Source: Bradyrhizobium zhengyangense (lineage in GTDB: Bacteria; Pseudomonadota; Alphaproteobacteria; Rhizobiales; Xanthobacteraceae). From it: a stretch of 64,000 nt of DNA. Both the position numbers and the translations under genes were made by a program. The DNA is taken from positions 248,001-312,000 of the forward strand of contig NZ_JAKLUA010000005.1 in NCBI RefSeq assembly GCF_022012435.1, in the 5' to 3' direction. Shown here piece after piece: positions 33,308-43,159 of the stretch. Numbering within the stretch: position 1 is the first letter of the stretch; each line of letters opens with the position of its first letter. A model generated the notes under the pieces. It did not search any database, had not been told where the DNA came from, and saw only the letters and a list, made by a program, of their open reading frames with translations.

Positions 33308-33598
33308 TCAACGCACGCCGACGCGATTGACCGGGCCGCCACGATTCATCGGCGTGCCGGCACGGACACCGACACCGGGGGCGCCCACGCCGGGCGTCAC
33401 CACGGCTGCAGCCGCGACCGGTGCGGCCGGTGCAACCACCACCGCCGCGTCCGGCCGTACCACGCAGCCCTTGGGCACGCCGACCGTCTTGCAATAGACC
33501 ACCGCCTGCGCCGGGCTCGTACCCAGCGAGACCATCGCCGCACCCGCCAGCATCATCACCGTCAGCCCGGCGCTCAGCGCTCCCACTCTTTTCGACAT
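33308..33598 (-). CDS. Small exported Ala/Pro/Gly-rich protein
   Basis: 96 residues from ATG 33598, which follows AGGAGAGCAAGA; the frame is open 74 codons further up but that part has no ribosome site or signal. The signal peptide runs to SPAQA (about residue 34), then VVYCKTVGVPKGCVVRP holds two cysteines that could form a disulfide. The rest is low complexity (runs of VVVAPAAPVAAAAVV, then GVGAPGVGVRAG). Proteins with the same 'VYC..G.P.GCV.RP' pattern are frequent in Bradyrhizobium (recollection, not searched). Function unknown; convergent with the sensor kinase. Confidence 0.7.
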   Translation of the reverse strand: MSKRVGALSAGLTVMMLAGAAMVSLGTSPAQAVVYCKTVGVPKGCVVRPDAAVVVAPAAPVAAAAVVTPGVGAPGVGVRAGTPMNRGGPVNRVGVR

Positions 33599-33831
33599 TC
33601 TTGCTCTCCTGCTTCCCGTTCGGCGCCCCGGTGCAATCACCTGATCTTGCGGCCGACGTGCAGCCTCAATGGCAAAAGACTGATCACCAAGACATGCCAT
33701 GAAGATGGGGGTGCAGCAGGCAAGCCTGCGAGCCGATGCCATGAACATGGCATGGACCGGCCATGGATCTCCGCGAGATGGTCCGCCGCGCTCGATCCCA
33801 GCGAACCACCGCAATTGCAAAGAGGTGCTTT

Positions 33832-34056
33832 ATGAAGACTTCAATTCTTGCCGCGCTGCTGCTCACCGCCGCTGTCCTGCCAGCCGTGGCGCAATCCGGC
33901 CCCACGCCGCAGGAACAGATCGCGTGCCGCGGCGATGCCAGCAAGTTCTGCGCCGAGCACATCGGCAAGCCGCCGGAGATGAATGCCTGCCTGCGTGAGA
34001 ACAAGACAAAGCTTTCGGACGGCTGCCGCAAGGTGGTGGAGTCGCACGGCGGCTGA
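33832..34056 (+). CDS. Small exported cysteine-rich-repeat protein
   Basis: 74 residues from ATG 33832 (ribosome site AGAGGTGC). A signal peptide of 20 residues (cleaved after AVAQ or PAVA) precedes one copy of the Cys-rich repeat of PF00839 type: IACRGDASKFCAEH, then MNACLRENKTKLSDGCRKVV, with four cysteines in the expected C-x(6)-C...C-x(11)-C layout. It should be periplasmic and disulfide-bonded. Function unknown; such proteins are common, often multicopy, in Bradyrhizobium. Confidence 0.75.
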   Translation: MKTSILAALLLTAAVLPAVAQSGPTPQEQIACRGDASKFCAEHIGKPPEMNACLRENKTKLSDGCRKVVESHGG

Positions 34057-34081
34057 CATTTCTTCCTGCTCGCCTTGCGCA

Positions 34082-34098
34082 GGCGGCCTTCGGCCGCC
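34082..34098. other. GC-rich hairpin between convergent genes
   Basis: GGCGGCC-TTC-GGCCGCC, a perfect seven-base stem with a three-base loop, lies 26 bases after the Cys-rich gene. No T tract follows on either strand, so termination is uncertain. Confidence 0.4.
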
Positions 34099-34158
34099 GT
34101 CTCAATACTGAGGGAAAGCATCGCATGCCGCTCACATTCGTGTGCGCGGCATCAAATG

Positions 34159-34836
34159 CTAGTCGTCATCGTCACCGAACAGCCGGATCTGCGGGAAGCC
34201 GCCGCGCGGCCGACCGGCAAAATCACGCGTGTCGGAATCCTGGCGGACGCTGCGCGCGACATCATCCCAATTGGTCTGGTCGCGCCCACCACGCGCATCG
34301 CGCTGTTCATAGCGGCGACGCTCCGCCCAGCGCTCGTGGCGCTCTGCACGGCGCCGCTCGGATGCGGCACGCCTGACGTCGGAATCCCTCGCCTTGGCAT
34401 AGGCGTTCTCGGGAGATGATGCCGGTTCTGTCGAGGCCTGCTGCTCGTTGGACTTCGTCTCCGGCCGAGACGAAGGCGCGGGCTTGGGCTGCTCGACGGC
34501 TGCGGTCTGCGCAGGCGGCGGCGCCGGCGGTTCAGCTTTGGCCTCAGTGGTCGGCGCATTGGGCTTCGCGTCCGGCTTGGCTTCGGCCTGAGCTGGCGCA
34601 GCAACCATCGTACCGAATACCTGCGAGCCCGTGAGGTATTGCACGCGCTCCGAGGGCGCGTTCGTCATGGCCGGCGCATTGGCCTCGGTGCGTTGCGCCA
34701 CCCTGCTGGTATCGGGCCCTTGCTTGGGCGCGATTGGATTCATGATGTTGCCGGCAACGATGCCGCCGCCAAGGCCAATTGCAATGGCAGCAACGATCGA
34801 TCCGGCACCGACGAAATAAGCTGTCGACGTGCGCAT
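34159..34836 (-). CDS. Hypothetical membrane-anchored protein with Pro/Ala/Lys linker and Arg-rich tail
   Basis: 225 residues; ATG 34836 follows AGGGAGTGGGCC. One N-terminal membrane anchor or uncleaved signal (about 8-30, AGSIVAAIAIGLGGGIVAGN). Residues 70-145 are a disordered Ala/Pro/Lys/Glu linker, then an Arg-rich stretch SERRRAERHERWAERRRYEQ and an acidic end FGDDDD. The anchor plus long linker plus charged tail suggests a periplasmic spacer protein. No family recognised. Confidence 0.65.
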   Translation of the reverse strand: MRTSTAYFVGAGSIVAAIAIGLGGGIVAGNIMNPIAPKQGPDTSRVAQRTEANAPAMTNAPSERVQYLTGSQVFGTMVAAPAQAEAKPDAKPNAPTTEAKAEPPAPPPAQTAAVEQPKPAPSSRPETKSNEQQASTEPASSPENAYAKARDSDVRRAASERRRAERHERWAERRRYEQRDARGGRDQTNWDDVARSVRQDSDTRDFAGRPRGGFPQIRLFGDDDD

Positions 34837-34920
34837 TGGCCCACTCCCTGTTTGGAGCGAGCAACGCGGTGGGATTGCCGGATGTTCCTGAAAGACGTGG
34901 TTCCCCAGGAGGGAACGACG

Positions 34921-35631
34921 TTAGATCTGCTGCGCGACCTTCTCCAGCCCGATGATGCGGGCGAGCTTGCGCACTTCTTCCTTCTGGTCGTCACGCAGTT
35001 GGAACAGCAGCGGCATCGCGGCCGATTTCAGCTGCTGAACCTCGTCGCAATTCGGATCGATCTGCACGTTCGGCCCATTGGGATTGGAGAGCTTGTTGGC
35101 CGAAATCTTCTTGACGACGCTGCGCAGCGCGCTCTCGACGGAGGGCCAGTAATATTCCTGCGACGACGACAGTTTCAGACGATCCCGGATGCCGGCGATC
35201 TGCACGTCGGAGAGCAGAGAGTAGGTCTTTTGCGGCTGCGGCTTCGCAACCGGCTTCGGCTTCGACGGAGCCTCGATCGCGGCTGATGTCTCGGGAGCAG
35301 CGGGCGCCTCGTTCACGCTCGCTTTCGGCATCGGGAAATCGGACGGCGTGGCCGAGGCAAAAGCCTGGCGCAGGGGCTCTGTGAGCACCGGTGCCTGCGA
35401 CAGCCTGTCGGCGGGAACCTGGACCGGATCAATCGCGGCCGAGGCCAGCGCCAGGGTCGGAACCAGCCGATCGGCCTTGGCGGCACGGTTGGCAGCGAGA
35501 GGCTTGGGCGGGGCCTGGGTGATCATCTCGGCACTGACACTGGGCACGCTGTCGCGGCCGAGGATGGCGGTGGTGGCGGCACCGAGGACGAGGATACAGG
35601 TCAGCACGGTGATGGTGATGGCTCTGGACAA
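34921..35631 (-). CDS. Hypothetical exported protein with C-terminal helical domain
   Basis: 236 residues starting at TTG 35631, six bases after GGAG. N-terminal hydrophobic segment (residues 5-24) as signal anchor, then a Pro/Ala-rich linker to about residue 135. The C-terminal domain (LLSDVQIAGIRDRLKLSSSQ, YYWPSVESALRSVVKKI, and QLRDDQKEEVRKLARIIGLE) is helical and recalls Spy/CpxP-like LTxxQ proteins in its 'L.L...Q..YWP..E.ALR' rhythm, which in rhizobia is common in periplasmic stress proteins. The match is by eye only. Two cysteines are not seen in pairs. Confidence 0.65.
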   Translation of the reverse strand: MSRAITITVLTCILVLGAATTAILGRDSVPSVSAEMITQAPPKPLAANRAAKADRLVPTLALASAAIDPVQVPADRLSQAPVLTEPLRQAFASATPSDFPMPKASVNEAPAAPETSAAIEAPSKPKPVAKPQPQKTYSLLSDVQIAGIRDRLKLSSSQEYYWPSVESALRSVVKKISANKLSNPNGPNVQIDPNCDEVQQLKSAAMPLLFQLRDDQKEEVRKLARIIGLEKVAQQI

Positions 35632-35764
35632 ACTTGTCTCCGGAAGGACCGCTTCACGATGTTGTTAGAGATGCCCGGCAAAAGGGCACGAATTAAGGCT
35701 TGAGTGTGCCTTTCAGGCGACAATCGCCTTGCCTATGACGACGGAGGCAGAAAACCGAGCGAAA

Positions 35765-36013
35765 TCAGGCCGCTATGCCCAGATCGTAGGCGTCCTGAAT
35801 GTCGGCGACGATCTCGGAGGCCTCCCAGACCGCACGCGGCTCGACCGATTGCAGCGTCACCGTCCAGTTGCCGCCCCGGCGGGTACGGGGAACGCGGACG
35901 ATGTCGAAGCGGACATTGCGGCAGAGCGGGTGACGGGCCAGAGCATGGGCGACGCGGACGCGGATCTCGTCCAGCGTAGCTGCGGTCTTGCTGTTGAGAA
36001 AATCGAAATCCAT
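35765..36013 (-). CDS. Small hypothetical protein
   Basis: 82 residues; ATG 36013 follows GAGGGACAGGCA. Soluble, no signal. Reads as alpha/beta: a helix TAATLDEIRVRVAHALARHP, a strand NVRFDIVRVPRTRRGGNWTV, and a final helix VWEASEIVADIQDAYDLGIA. No family recognised; codon usage is typical of the genome. Confidence 0.6.
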   Translation of the reverse strand: MDFDFLNSKTAATLDEIRVRVAHALARHPLCRNVRFDIVRVPRTRRGGNWTVTLQSVEPRAVWEASEIVADIQDAYDLGIAA

Positions 36014-36135
36014 TGCCTGTCCCTCTCGTCCTGATTGGCGGCCGTGAGGGATTCTTGGCGGGCGATGGTTAATCTGCCGTTAAATGCGGGCGTGCGGAGC
36101 CATGCGGGATTAACCGTGCTGGGCGGCGCAGGAGG

Positions 36136-37101
36136 CTACCGCGACGTCACCTCGCGGTATTCGGCGACCGTTCGCGCGACGAGGTCATTGACCGCCATCA
36201 CGTCAGTGACTCCCGACGTCGAGTGCCCGCCGCTCCAGATATCGCGCCAGCGCTTCGGCCGGTTCTCGCGCGCGCTGACGTCGATGTCCTTGCCGATGTC
36301 GATGGCGCCGCGCGCCGGCAGGTCATTGGGGTCGAGCCCGGCGGCGACGATCGACGGCTTCAGCATGCTGGTCTGCAATCCGGTGAAGGCGGTGGTGAGC
36401 AGGATGTCGTCGGCGCTGCTCTCGACCAGCATCTGCTTGTGGCGCTCGTCCGCCATGCTCTCGCGCGTCGCGATGAATTTCGTGCCCATGTAGCCGAGAT
36501 CGCAGCCGAGCACTTCGGCCGCACGCAGCGCGCGGCCATCGCTGATGCCGCCGGCCAGCACGATGATGCCGTCGTAGAACGCGCGCACTGCGCGGACGAA
36601 GGCAAACGGATTGAGCCAGCCGGTTTGTCCGCCGGCGCCCGCGGTCAGCAGCACCAGCCCATCTGCGCCTGCTTCTGCCGCGCGCTCGGCGTGGCGGATC
36701 GAGGCGACGTCCGCCAGCACCAGGCTGCCTGCATCATGTAGCGGCTTCAACACGGGCGCGGGCGAGCCGACCGACGTGATGACGATCTCGGGCTTGTGCT
36801 TGAGCAGCACGGCGAGATCCTGCTCCAGCCGCGCGTTGGAGCGATGCACGATCAGGTTCGGACAGAGCGGCGCGGCCCTGCGGCCAGTTTGATCTTCGTG
36901 CTGGCGTAGACGTGTTGCGATCTCGGCGAACCATGCATCGAGCTGTTCCGGATTGCGGCAATTCACGGTGGGGAAGCTGCCGATGACGCCGTTACGACAA
37001 GCCGCGACCATCAGCTCGACGCCCGACACCAGGAACATCGGCGCGGCGATCAGCGGCAGGCCGAGACGATCGCGAAAAACTTGCAGTCGATCGGACGTCA
37101 C
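36136..37101 (-). CDS. Nitronate monooxygenase (NPD-like)
   Basis: FMN-dependent 2-nitropropane dioxygenase/nitronate monooxygenase family, 321 residues. GTG 37101 is chosen since GAGGAGG lies seven bases before it; an ATG at 37122 would add seven residues. Seen: LGLPLIAAPMFLVSGVELMV (barrel start), GSFPTVNCR, an ADVASIRHAERAAEAGADGL segment, then LTAGAGGQTGW and VLAGGISDGRALRAAEVLG for flavin phosphate binding, and the C-terminal GLDPNDLPARGAIDIGKD. It is paralogous to 39938-40906, with the same ADDI...FTGLQTSMLKPSIVAAG block. It would oxidise alkyl nitronates such as propionate-3-nitronate. It is divergent from an acyl-CoA synthetase gene. Confidence 0.85.
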   Translation of the reverse strand: MTSDRLQVFRDRLGLPLIAAPMFLVSGVELMVAACRNGVIGSFPTVNCRNPEQLDAWFAEIATRLRQHEDQTGRRAAPLCPNLIVHRSNARLEQDLAVLLKHKPEIVITSVGSPAPVLKPLHDAGSLVLADVASIRHAERAAEAGADGLVLLTAGAGGQTGWLNPFAFVRAVRAFYDGIIVLAGGISDGRALRAAEVLGCDLGYMGTKFIATRESMADERHKQMLVESSADDILLTTAFTGLQTSMLKPSIVAAGLDPNDLPARGAIDIGKDIDVSARENRPKRWRDIWSGGHSTSGVTDVMAVNDLVARTVAEYREVTSR

Positions 37102-37196
37102 TCTCTCGCCTCCTCGTTCCATCCCGCATTCTCTGTGCTAGCCTCGTCAGCAACATTGGCACGCGAGAAGCCGATGACAAAGCAGCGAGGAAACAT

Positions 37197-38759
37197 ATGT
37201 CCGATCCGCTCCACGCATCGTCCCCGACTTGTGCGCAGACGCTACGGGCGCTGGCGCGCTATCCCGGCCGCACGGCTTTCGCATGGCCCGGGGGATCGCT
37301 GAGCTATCAGGGCACACTCGATCTGATCGGACGCATCCAGGGCGTATTCATGCGGCTTGGCCTGCAGCCGGGTGCGCGCGTCGCGTTCCTCACCGCCAAC
37401 CGCGCCGACACCTGGTGCGCCGGCGTCGCCGCGCAATTGTCGCGATGCTGCATCACCTGGCTGCATCCGCTGGGATCGGAGACGGATCAGCTTTTTCAGC
37501 TCGAGGATTCCGAGGCCGAGGTGCTGGTCGTCGATGTGGCTGCGTTCCGCGATCGCGGCGGCGAGCTCGCAGCGAAGGCGGCTTTGCTCAAGGCCGTCTT
37601 CACGATGGGGCGGGCCGACTACGGCGTCGATCTGCTGGCGGCGATCGAGAGCGCCGGACATGCCGGCGCGCAGTGCCTCGCTGGCCTCGATGATCTCTCC
37701 ACACTGAATTACACCGGCGGCACGACAGGCAAGTCCAAGGGCGCGCTGCGCTACCACCGCGAAAACGCCGGAGCTGCCGGTGCGATCCTCGCCGATTTCG
37801 AGATCCCCGACGCAGCGCGCTATCTCACGGTGGCGCCGATCAGCCATGTCGCCGGCACAAAAGTGCTGCCGACGCTGATGCGTGGCGGCACGGTGCACAT
37901 GCTGAAGGGCTTTGATCCCGAGGCGGTGCTGGCGACGATCGCGCTCGAGCGCATCAATTTCACGCTGTTCGTGCCGACCATGATCTATGTGCTGCTCGAT
38001 CATCCCGCGCTTGATAAGACCGATCTTTCATCGCTCGAGCTCGTGCTCTATGGCGCCTCGGCAATGTCGCCCAGCCGGCTTGTCGAAGGCATCGAGCGCA
38101 TCGGCCCGGTGTTCTCTCAGCTCTACGGCCAGACCGAATGCTATCCGGTGTCAGTGTTGCGCAAGAAGGATCACGATCCCAAAACGCCCGAGCTGTTCCT
38201 GTCCTGCGGCTTCCCGATCGCGGCGTGCGAGGTCAAGATTCTCGACGACAACGACCAGGAGGTGAAGACAGGCGAGGCCGGCGAGATCTGCGTGCGTGCG
38301 CCGCATGTGATGGCGGAGTACTGGAAGCGGCCTGACATCACCGCCGAGACATTGAAGAACGGCTGGGTCCACACCGGGGACATCGCGCGCCAGGACGAGC
38401 GTGGCTACATGTTCATCCTCGACCGCAAGAAGGACATGATCGTCACCGGCGGCTTCAACATCTTTCCGCGCGAGGTCGAGGACGTGCTGTCGCAACATGC
38501 CGATGTCGCGATGGTCGCGGTCGTCGGAATCCCCGACGAGAAATGGGGCGAGGCCGTCACCGCCATCGTCGTGCCGCGCGAGGGCACCAGACCCGATCCG
38601 GACGAACTGATCAACATGGTACGGACCCGAAAAGGCTCGGCGCATGCGCCCAAGCAGATCCAGTTCGTCAAGCAGCTGCCGATGACCGGCGTCGGCAAGG
38701 TCGACAAGAAGGTGCTGCGCGCCGGCTTCTGGAGCGGGCGGGACCGGATGGTGGGATAA
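37197..38759 (+). CDS. AMP-dependent acyl-CoA synthetase
   Basis: ANL-superfamily ligase of 520 residues; ATG 37197 follows GAGGAAACAT. Motifs: P-loop-like LNYTGGTTGKSKGAL, A5-type YGQTECYPVS, hinge region GWVHTGDIARQDERGYMFIL then DRKKDMIVTGGFNIFPREVE, and the catalytic lysine near the end in GVGKVDKKVLR. It activates a carboxylic acid to its CoA thioester; chain length or aromatic preference cannot be read. It is divergent from a nitronate monooxygenase (95-base gap) and close to a thioesterase and a second nitronate monooxygenase. Confidence 0.88.
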   Translation: MSDPLHASSPTCAQTLRALARYPGRTAFAWPGGSLSYQGTLDLIGRIQGVFMRLGLQPGARVAFLTANRADTWCAGVAAQLSRCCITWLHPLGSETDQLFQLEDSEAEVLVVDVAAFRDRGGELAAKAALLKAVFTMGRADYGVDLLAAIESAGHAGAQCLAGLDDLSTLNYTGGTTGKSKGALRYHRENAGAAGAILADFEIPDAARYLTVAPISHVAGTKVLPTLMRGGTVHMLKGFDPEAVLATIALERINFTLFVPTMIYVLLDHPALDKTDLSSLELVLYGASAMSPSRLVEGIERIGPVFSQLYGQTECYPVSVLRKKDHDPKTPELFLSCGFPIAACEVKILDDNDQEVKTGEAGEICVRAPHVMAEYWKRPDITAETLKNGWVHTGDIARQDERGYMFILDRKKDMIVTGGFNIFPREVEDVLSQHADVAMVAVVGIPDEKWGEAVTAIVVPREGTRPDPDELINMVRTRKGSAHAPKQIQFVKQLPMTGVGKVDKKVLRAGFWSGRDRMVG

Positions 38760-38965
38760 TCTCCCTGATTGCAGCGACGGGTTCGGACTACACGCATCGC
38801 GCGAAACACCGGGAGTTTTGAGCGCATTTGCCCGGGATTTTACGGTGTCGTTGTGGCCGCGACACCACAACGCGCCACGGAGTGTGTGCCCGCGCGGCTT
38901 GCGCGATTGCCCGCGAATCAGGGAATCAACTAGACCGCTGATGGGGCTGGGAAGCGGAGTGGGAC

Positions 38966-39064
38966 ATGAGAGTCGCTTCCCTGGAAAGTGCAGTCGCCGC
39001 GGTCACGTTGATCACGGCTATCATCGTGGTGCTGTGGGAGATCAAGATCTTCTACGGACTGTGA
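38966..39064 (+). CDS. Possible 32-residue single-span membrane peptide
   Basis: Short open frame in an otherwise empty 390-base gap. It would encode MRVASLESAVAAV followed by a hydrophobic run TLITAIIVVLWEIKIFYGL, which is long enough to cross the membrane once with a charged N-terminus. GGAG lies about ten bases before the ATG. Codons are G/C-rich at third positions. Too short for statistical support; the call rests on the coherent membrane helix and ribosome site. Confidence 0.45.
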   Translation: MRVASLESAVAAVTLITAIIVVLWEIKIFYGL

Positions 39065-39152
39065 ACTGGCAGGATGCCGAGCATCCCTTCCGCGGCGGCG
39101 GAAGCCTGCCGTTCAATCGGCTCCAGGAGCGATCGCGGCACGGCCGTCACCC

Positions 39153-39938
39153 TCACCGCTTCTCGATCACTAGGCTCTGCACAGCGCGACCGAAATAACC
39201 CTGCCGATCCGCGAGCCGCGACATCGCAAGGCCCGCGCCGTCAGGGCCGATCCAGGATTCACCGTCCAGCAAGATCCAGTCGCCGACCGGTTGGCGCGCC
39301 AGGCTCACCGTGAGGTCTGCATTGATGTAGGTCCAGCTGCGGAAGTCGAGCGTCGAGGCGGTACCGTTGGAGAAATCGGCGGCGACCACCGCGCGCATCG
39401 TCTGCGAGACCGCCTCGCCTTCGACCAGCGGGTGATCGAGGCGAAACCAGATCGCGCCGGCGCCGGCCTGCCCGAAGCGGCCCCGCGCGGCGCGCATCGA
39501 GACCATGCCAGCGAACGGACTTGTCGCACCGTGCCCGTCCTCGACCAGCGAGTCCTCGGGCGACGGCAGGGTAACAGGCAGATCCTTCACATCGTCGGGC
39601 AGTGGCTGCGACTGCTGCTTGATCTTGAGCACGGTGGCGCCGACGACCTGCACATCGTCGGCGAACAGCTTGATCTCGCAGAGCTGGATCTTGCGGCCCT
39701 CGCGCAGCACTTCGGTTTCGATGGTGAGCGGCGCGACCGGCACCGGCCGCATCAAGTCAATGGTGACCCGCGCGACGTTCATCGGCACGGGCGTCGGAAT
39801 CCGCTCCGCCGCCCACGTCACCAGCGATGACGGCGCCGAGCCGTGCTGCATCCGCCGGTCCCAGGGGCCGGCAGCATTCGGACTGGTGACGACGCTGTTG
39901 CCGTCGACGCGATAGATGGCACTCATCGCCAGCGCCAT
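39153..39938 (-). CDS. Thioesterase-family protein (double hotdog, TesB-like)
   Basis: 261 residues from ATG 39938, whose first base overlaps the upstream gene's stop (TGATG). Both halves look like hotdog folds: N-terminal GPWDRRMQHGSAPSSLVTWA and MNVARVTIDLMRPVPVAPLT, C-terminal STLDFRSWTYINADLTVSLA and GDWILLDGESWIGPDGAGLA, with the end DRQGYFGRAVQSLVIEKR. This is the acyl-CoA thioesterase II-like layout. It would hydrolyse a medium or branched acyl-CoA. Coupled to a nitronate monooxygenase gene. Confidence 0.8.
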   Translation of the reverse strand: MALAMSAIYRVDGNSVVTSPNAAGPWDRRMQHGSAPSSLVTWAAERIPTPVPMNVARVTIDLMRPVPVAPLTIETEVLREGRKIQLCEIKLFADDVQVVGATVLKIKQQSQPLPDDVKDLPVTLPSPEDSLVEDGHGATSPFAGMVSMRAARGRFGQAGAGAIWFRLDHPLVEGEAVSQTMRAVVAADFSNGTASTLDFRSWTYINADLTVSLARQPVGDWILLDGESWIGPDGAGLAMSRLADRQGYFGRAVQSLVIEKR

Positions 39939-40906
39939 CACAGCGGCGGATCGATCGCTTCCTCGTATTCCTTCTTGAAGCGCGCGATCATCTCGGCGGC
40001 AGGCACGATGCCGTCCACGCTGCCGATGCCCTGGCCGGAGCCCCAGATCTCTTTCCAGGCCTTCGGCTTGGCGCGCTCGCCGGAGGCGTCGGTGCCGAAA
40101 TTCATCTTGGACGGATCCGACGTCGGCAGGTTTTCAGGATCCATGCCGGCGGCGAGGATCGACGGCTTCAGGTAGTTGCCGTGCACGCCGGTGAAGAGGT
40201 TGGAATAGACGATGTCGTCGGCCGTCGAGCCCGCGATCATCTCCTTGTACTTCTCGACCGCGTTGGCTTCCTTGGTCGCGATGAAGGCCGAGCCGATATA
40301 GGCAAAGTCGGCACCGAGGATGCGCGCGGCGCGAATCGCCTTGCCGTTGCCGATGGCGCCCGACAGCGCGATCGGGCCGTCGAACCATTTGCGGGTCTCG
40401 GCGACGAAGGCCAGCGGCGAGATGGTGCCGGCATGGCCGCCGGCGCCGGCCGCAACCAGGATCAGGCCGTCGGCGCCCTTCTCGATCGCCTTGTGAGCGA
40501 ATTTCTGGTTGATCACGTCGTGGAAGACGATGCCGCCCCAGCCGTGCACGGCCTGGTTCAGCTCCTCGCGCGCGCCGAGCGAGGAAATGATCATCGGCAC
40601 CTTGTACTTGGCGCAGAGTTGCATGTCGTGATCGAGCCGGTTGTTCGACTTGTGCACGATCTGGTTGACCGCGAACGGCGCCGACGGCTTGTCGGGATGG
40701 GCGCGGTCATAGGCCGCGAGCTCCTCGGTGATCCGCGCCAGCCATTCGTCGAGCAGCTCCGGCGGCCGCGCATTCAGCGCCGGGAACGAGCCCACCACGC
40801 CCGCCTTGCACTGTGCGATCACGAGGTCGGGCACCGAGATGATGAAGAGCGGCGAACCGATCACGGGGATCGACAGGCGTCCCTTGAACAGAGCAGGCAT
40901 GGACAT
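39938..40906 (-). CDS. Nitronate monooxygenase (NPD-like), second copy
   Basis: 322 residues from ATG 40906 (AGGA ten bases upstream); the frame is open to 40960. It shows IPVIGSPLFIISVPDLVIAQ, GSFPALNARPPELLDEWLAR, HKSNNRLDHDMQLCAKYKVP, then VAAGAGGHAGTISPLAFVAE and ALSGAIGNGKAIRAARILGA for FMN binding. Compared with the paralogue at 36136, the order of blocks is the same and the blocks around LKPSILAAGMDPENLP are nearly identical. It is translationally coupled to the thioesterase. Members of this family in rhizobia are often wrongly called enoyl reductase II. Confidence 0.87.
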   Translation of the reverse strand: MSMPALFKGRLSIPVIGSPLFIISVPDLVIAQCKAGVVGSFPALNARPPELLDEWLARITEELAAYDRAHPDKPSAPFAVNQIVHKSNNRLDHDMQLCAKYKVPMIISSLGAREELNQAVHGWGGIVFHDVINQKFAHKAIEKGADGLILVAAGAGGHAGTISPLAFVAETRKWFDGPIALSGAIGNGKAIRAARILGADFAYIGSAFIATKEANAVEKYKEMIAGSTADDIVYSNLFTGVHGNYLKPSILAAGMDPENLPTSDPSKMNFGTDASGERAKPKAWKEIWGSGQGIGSVDGIVPAAEMIARFKKEYEEAIDPPL

Positions 40907-41045
40907 TGCGGAGCGATCCTTTGCTGGCAGGCGCATGAGAGGTTGGGACCATACCAACAAGGCAATCTTTCCACTGTCAAGTATTGCGTTGTGACGCCGT
41001 GGCGGGTGCCACTACGGCAATTCCAACGCGCGGAATTCCTGCTCC

Positions 41046-41148
41046 GTCATTCCGGGGCGCGCGAAGCGCGAGCCCGGAATCCATTTGGCCGCGGGCGCTG
41101 ACGCGCGATGGATTCCGGGCTCGACGCTACGCGTCGCCCCGGAATGAC
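41046..41148. repeat. Palindromic intergenic repeat (family B, copy 1)
   Basis: GTCATTCCGGGGC...GCCCGGAATCCAT on the left is mirrored by ATGGATTCCGGGC...GCCCCGGAATGAC on the right, with arms of about 40 bases. The same core GTCATTCCGGGG...CCCGGAATC occurs at 56460-56560. It lies just after the aspartase stop codon and could end its transcript. Confidence 0.75.
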
Positions 41149-41157
41149 AGCGACCGC

Positions 41158-42558
<1,401 letters not shown>

Positions 42559-42587
42559 GGGCGCTCCTTGCTGCTCGCGCGACGTCC

Positions 42588-43115
42588 CTAGTTCTGGCAC
42601 AGCGCGCTGGTGACGACGGTATCGGTGCGGCAATCGTCAGGTTTGCGTTGCCTGCCCGGAATGAGCACCTTGGCCGAGCACTTCTCGGCGGAATCGGTGT
42701 TGAGGCTCTTGCCTTCCTTGTAGCCCTTGCTCTGGCAGAGCTGGTTGGCCGCGAGCTTGCAGTCGGGCGCACCGTTCGACGAGGCCGGGCAAGCCGCGCG
42801 CCCGGAGACCATGCTGGACGGCGTCGCCAACCGCGACAGGTCGTTCATGGTCTCGCTAGGGCTTTTGATCGGCGGCAGGATCGAGGGCAGCTTGTCGAAC
42901 AGCTTGCCCATTTCGTTGATCAGCCCGGGATTTTCCGCTGGCGCCTGCGGCGCTGAGGGTGCGGGCGGCGGAGCGGCCTGAGGCCCCTGCTCCTGCAAGC
43001 CGAGCGATTGCGGCGCCGATTGCGCCCAGCCGATCCCGCCGGCGCTGACCATGAGCAGCACTGCTGACATCAGCGTCCCGAGCCATACGGCCGGATTGCC
43101 GGATCGAACCATCAT
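42588..43115 (-). CDS. Hypothetical exported Cys-containing protein
   Basis: 175 residues starting at the double ATG at 43115-43110; the frame upstream runs over the YqaA gene. Signal peptide to about residue 31 (GIGWAQ), a Pro/Ala/Gln linker (35-60), then a helix LINEMGKLFDKLPSILPPIK, and a C-terminal region with six cysteines (RAACPAS, DCKLAANQLCQSKGY, KCSAKV, DDCRTD, ALCQN). The cysteines suggest a disulfide-rich periplasmic domain. No family recognised. Confidence 0.7.
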   Translation of the reverse strand: MMVRSGNPAVWLGTLMSAVLLMVSAGGIGWAQSAPQSLGLQEQGPQAAPPPAPSAPQAPAENPGLINEMGKLFDKLPSILPPIKSPSETMNDLSRLATPSSMVSGRAACPASSNGAPDCKLAANQLCQSKGYKEGKSLNTDSAEKCSAKVLIPGRQRKPDDCRTDTVVTSALCQN

Positions 43116-43159
43116 GAGGTCAACCGTAGCCGAAGCCGGCGCGGTGGCAAAGCGCGGGG

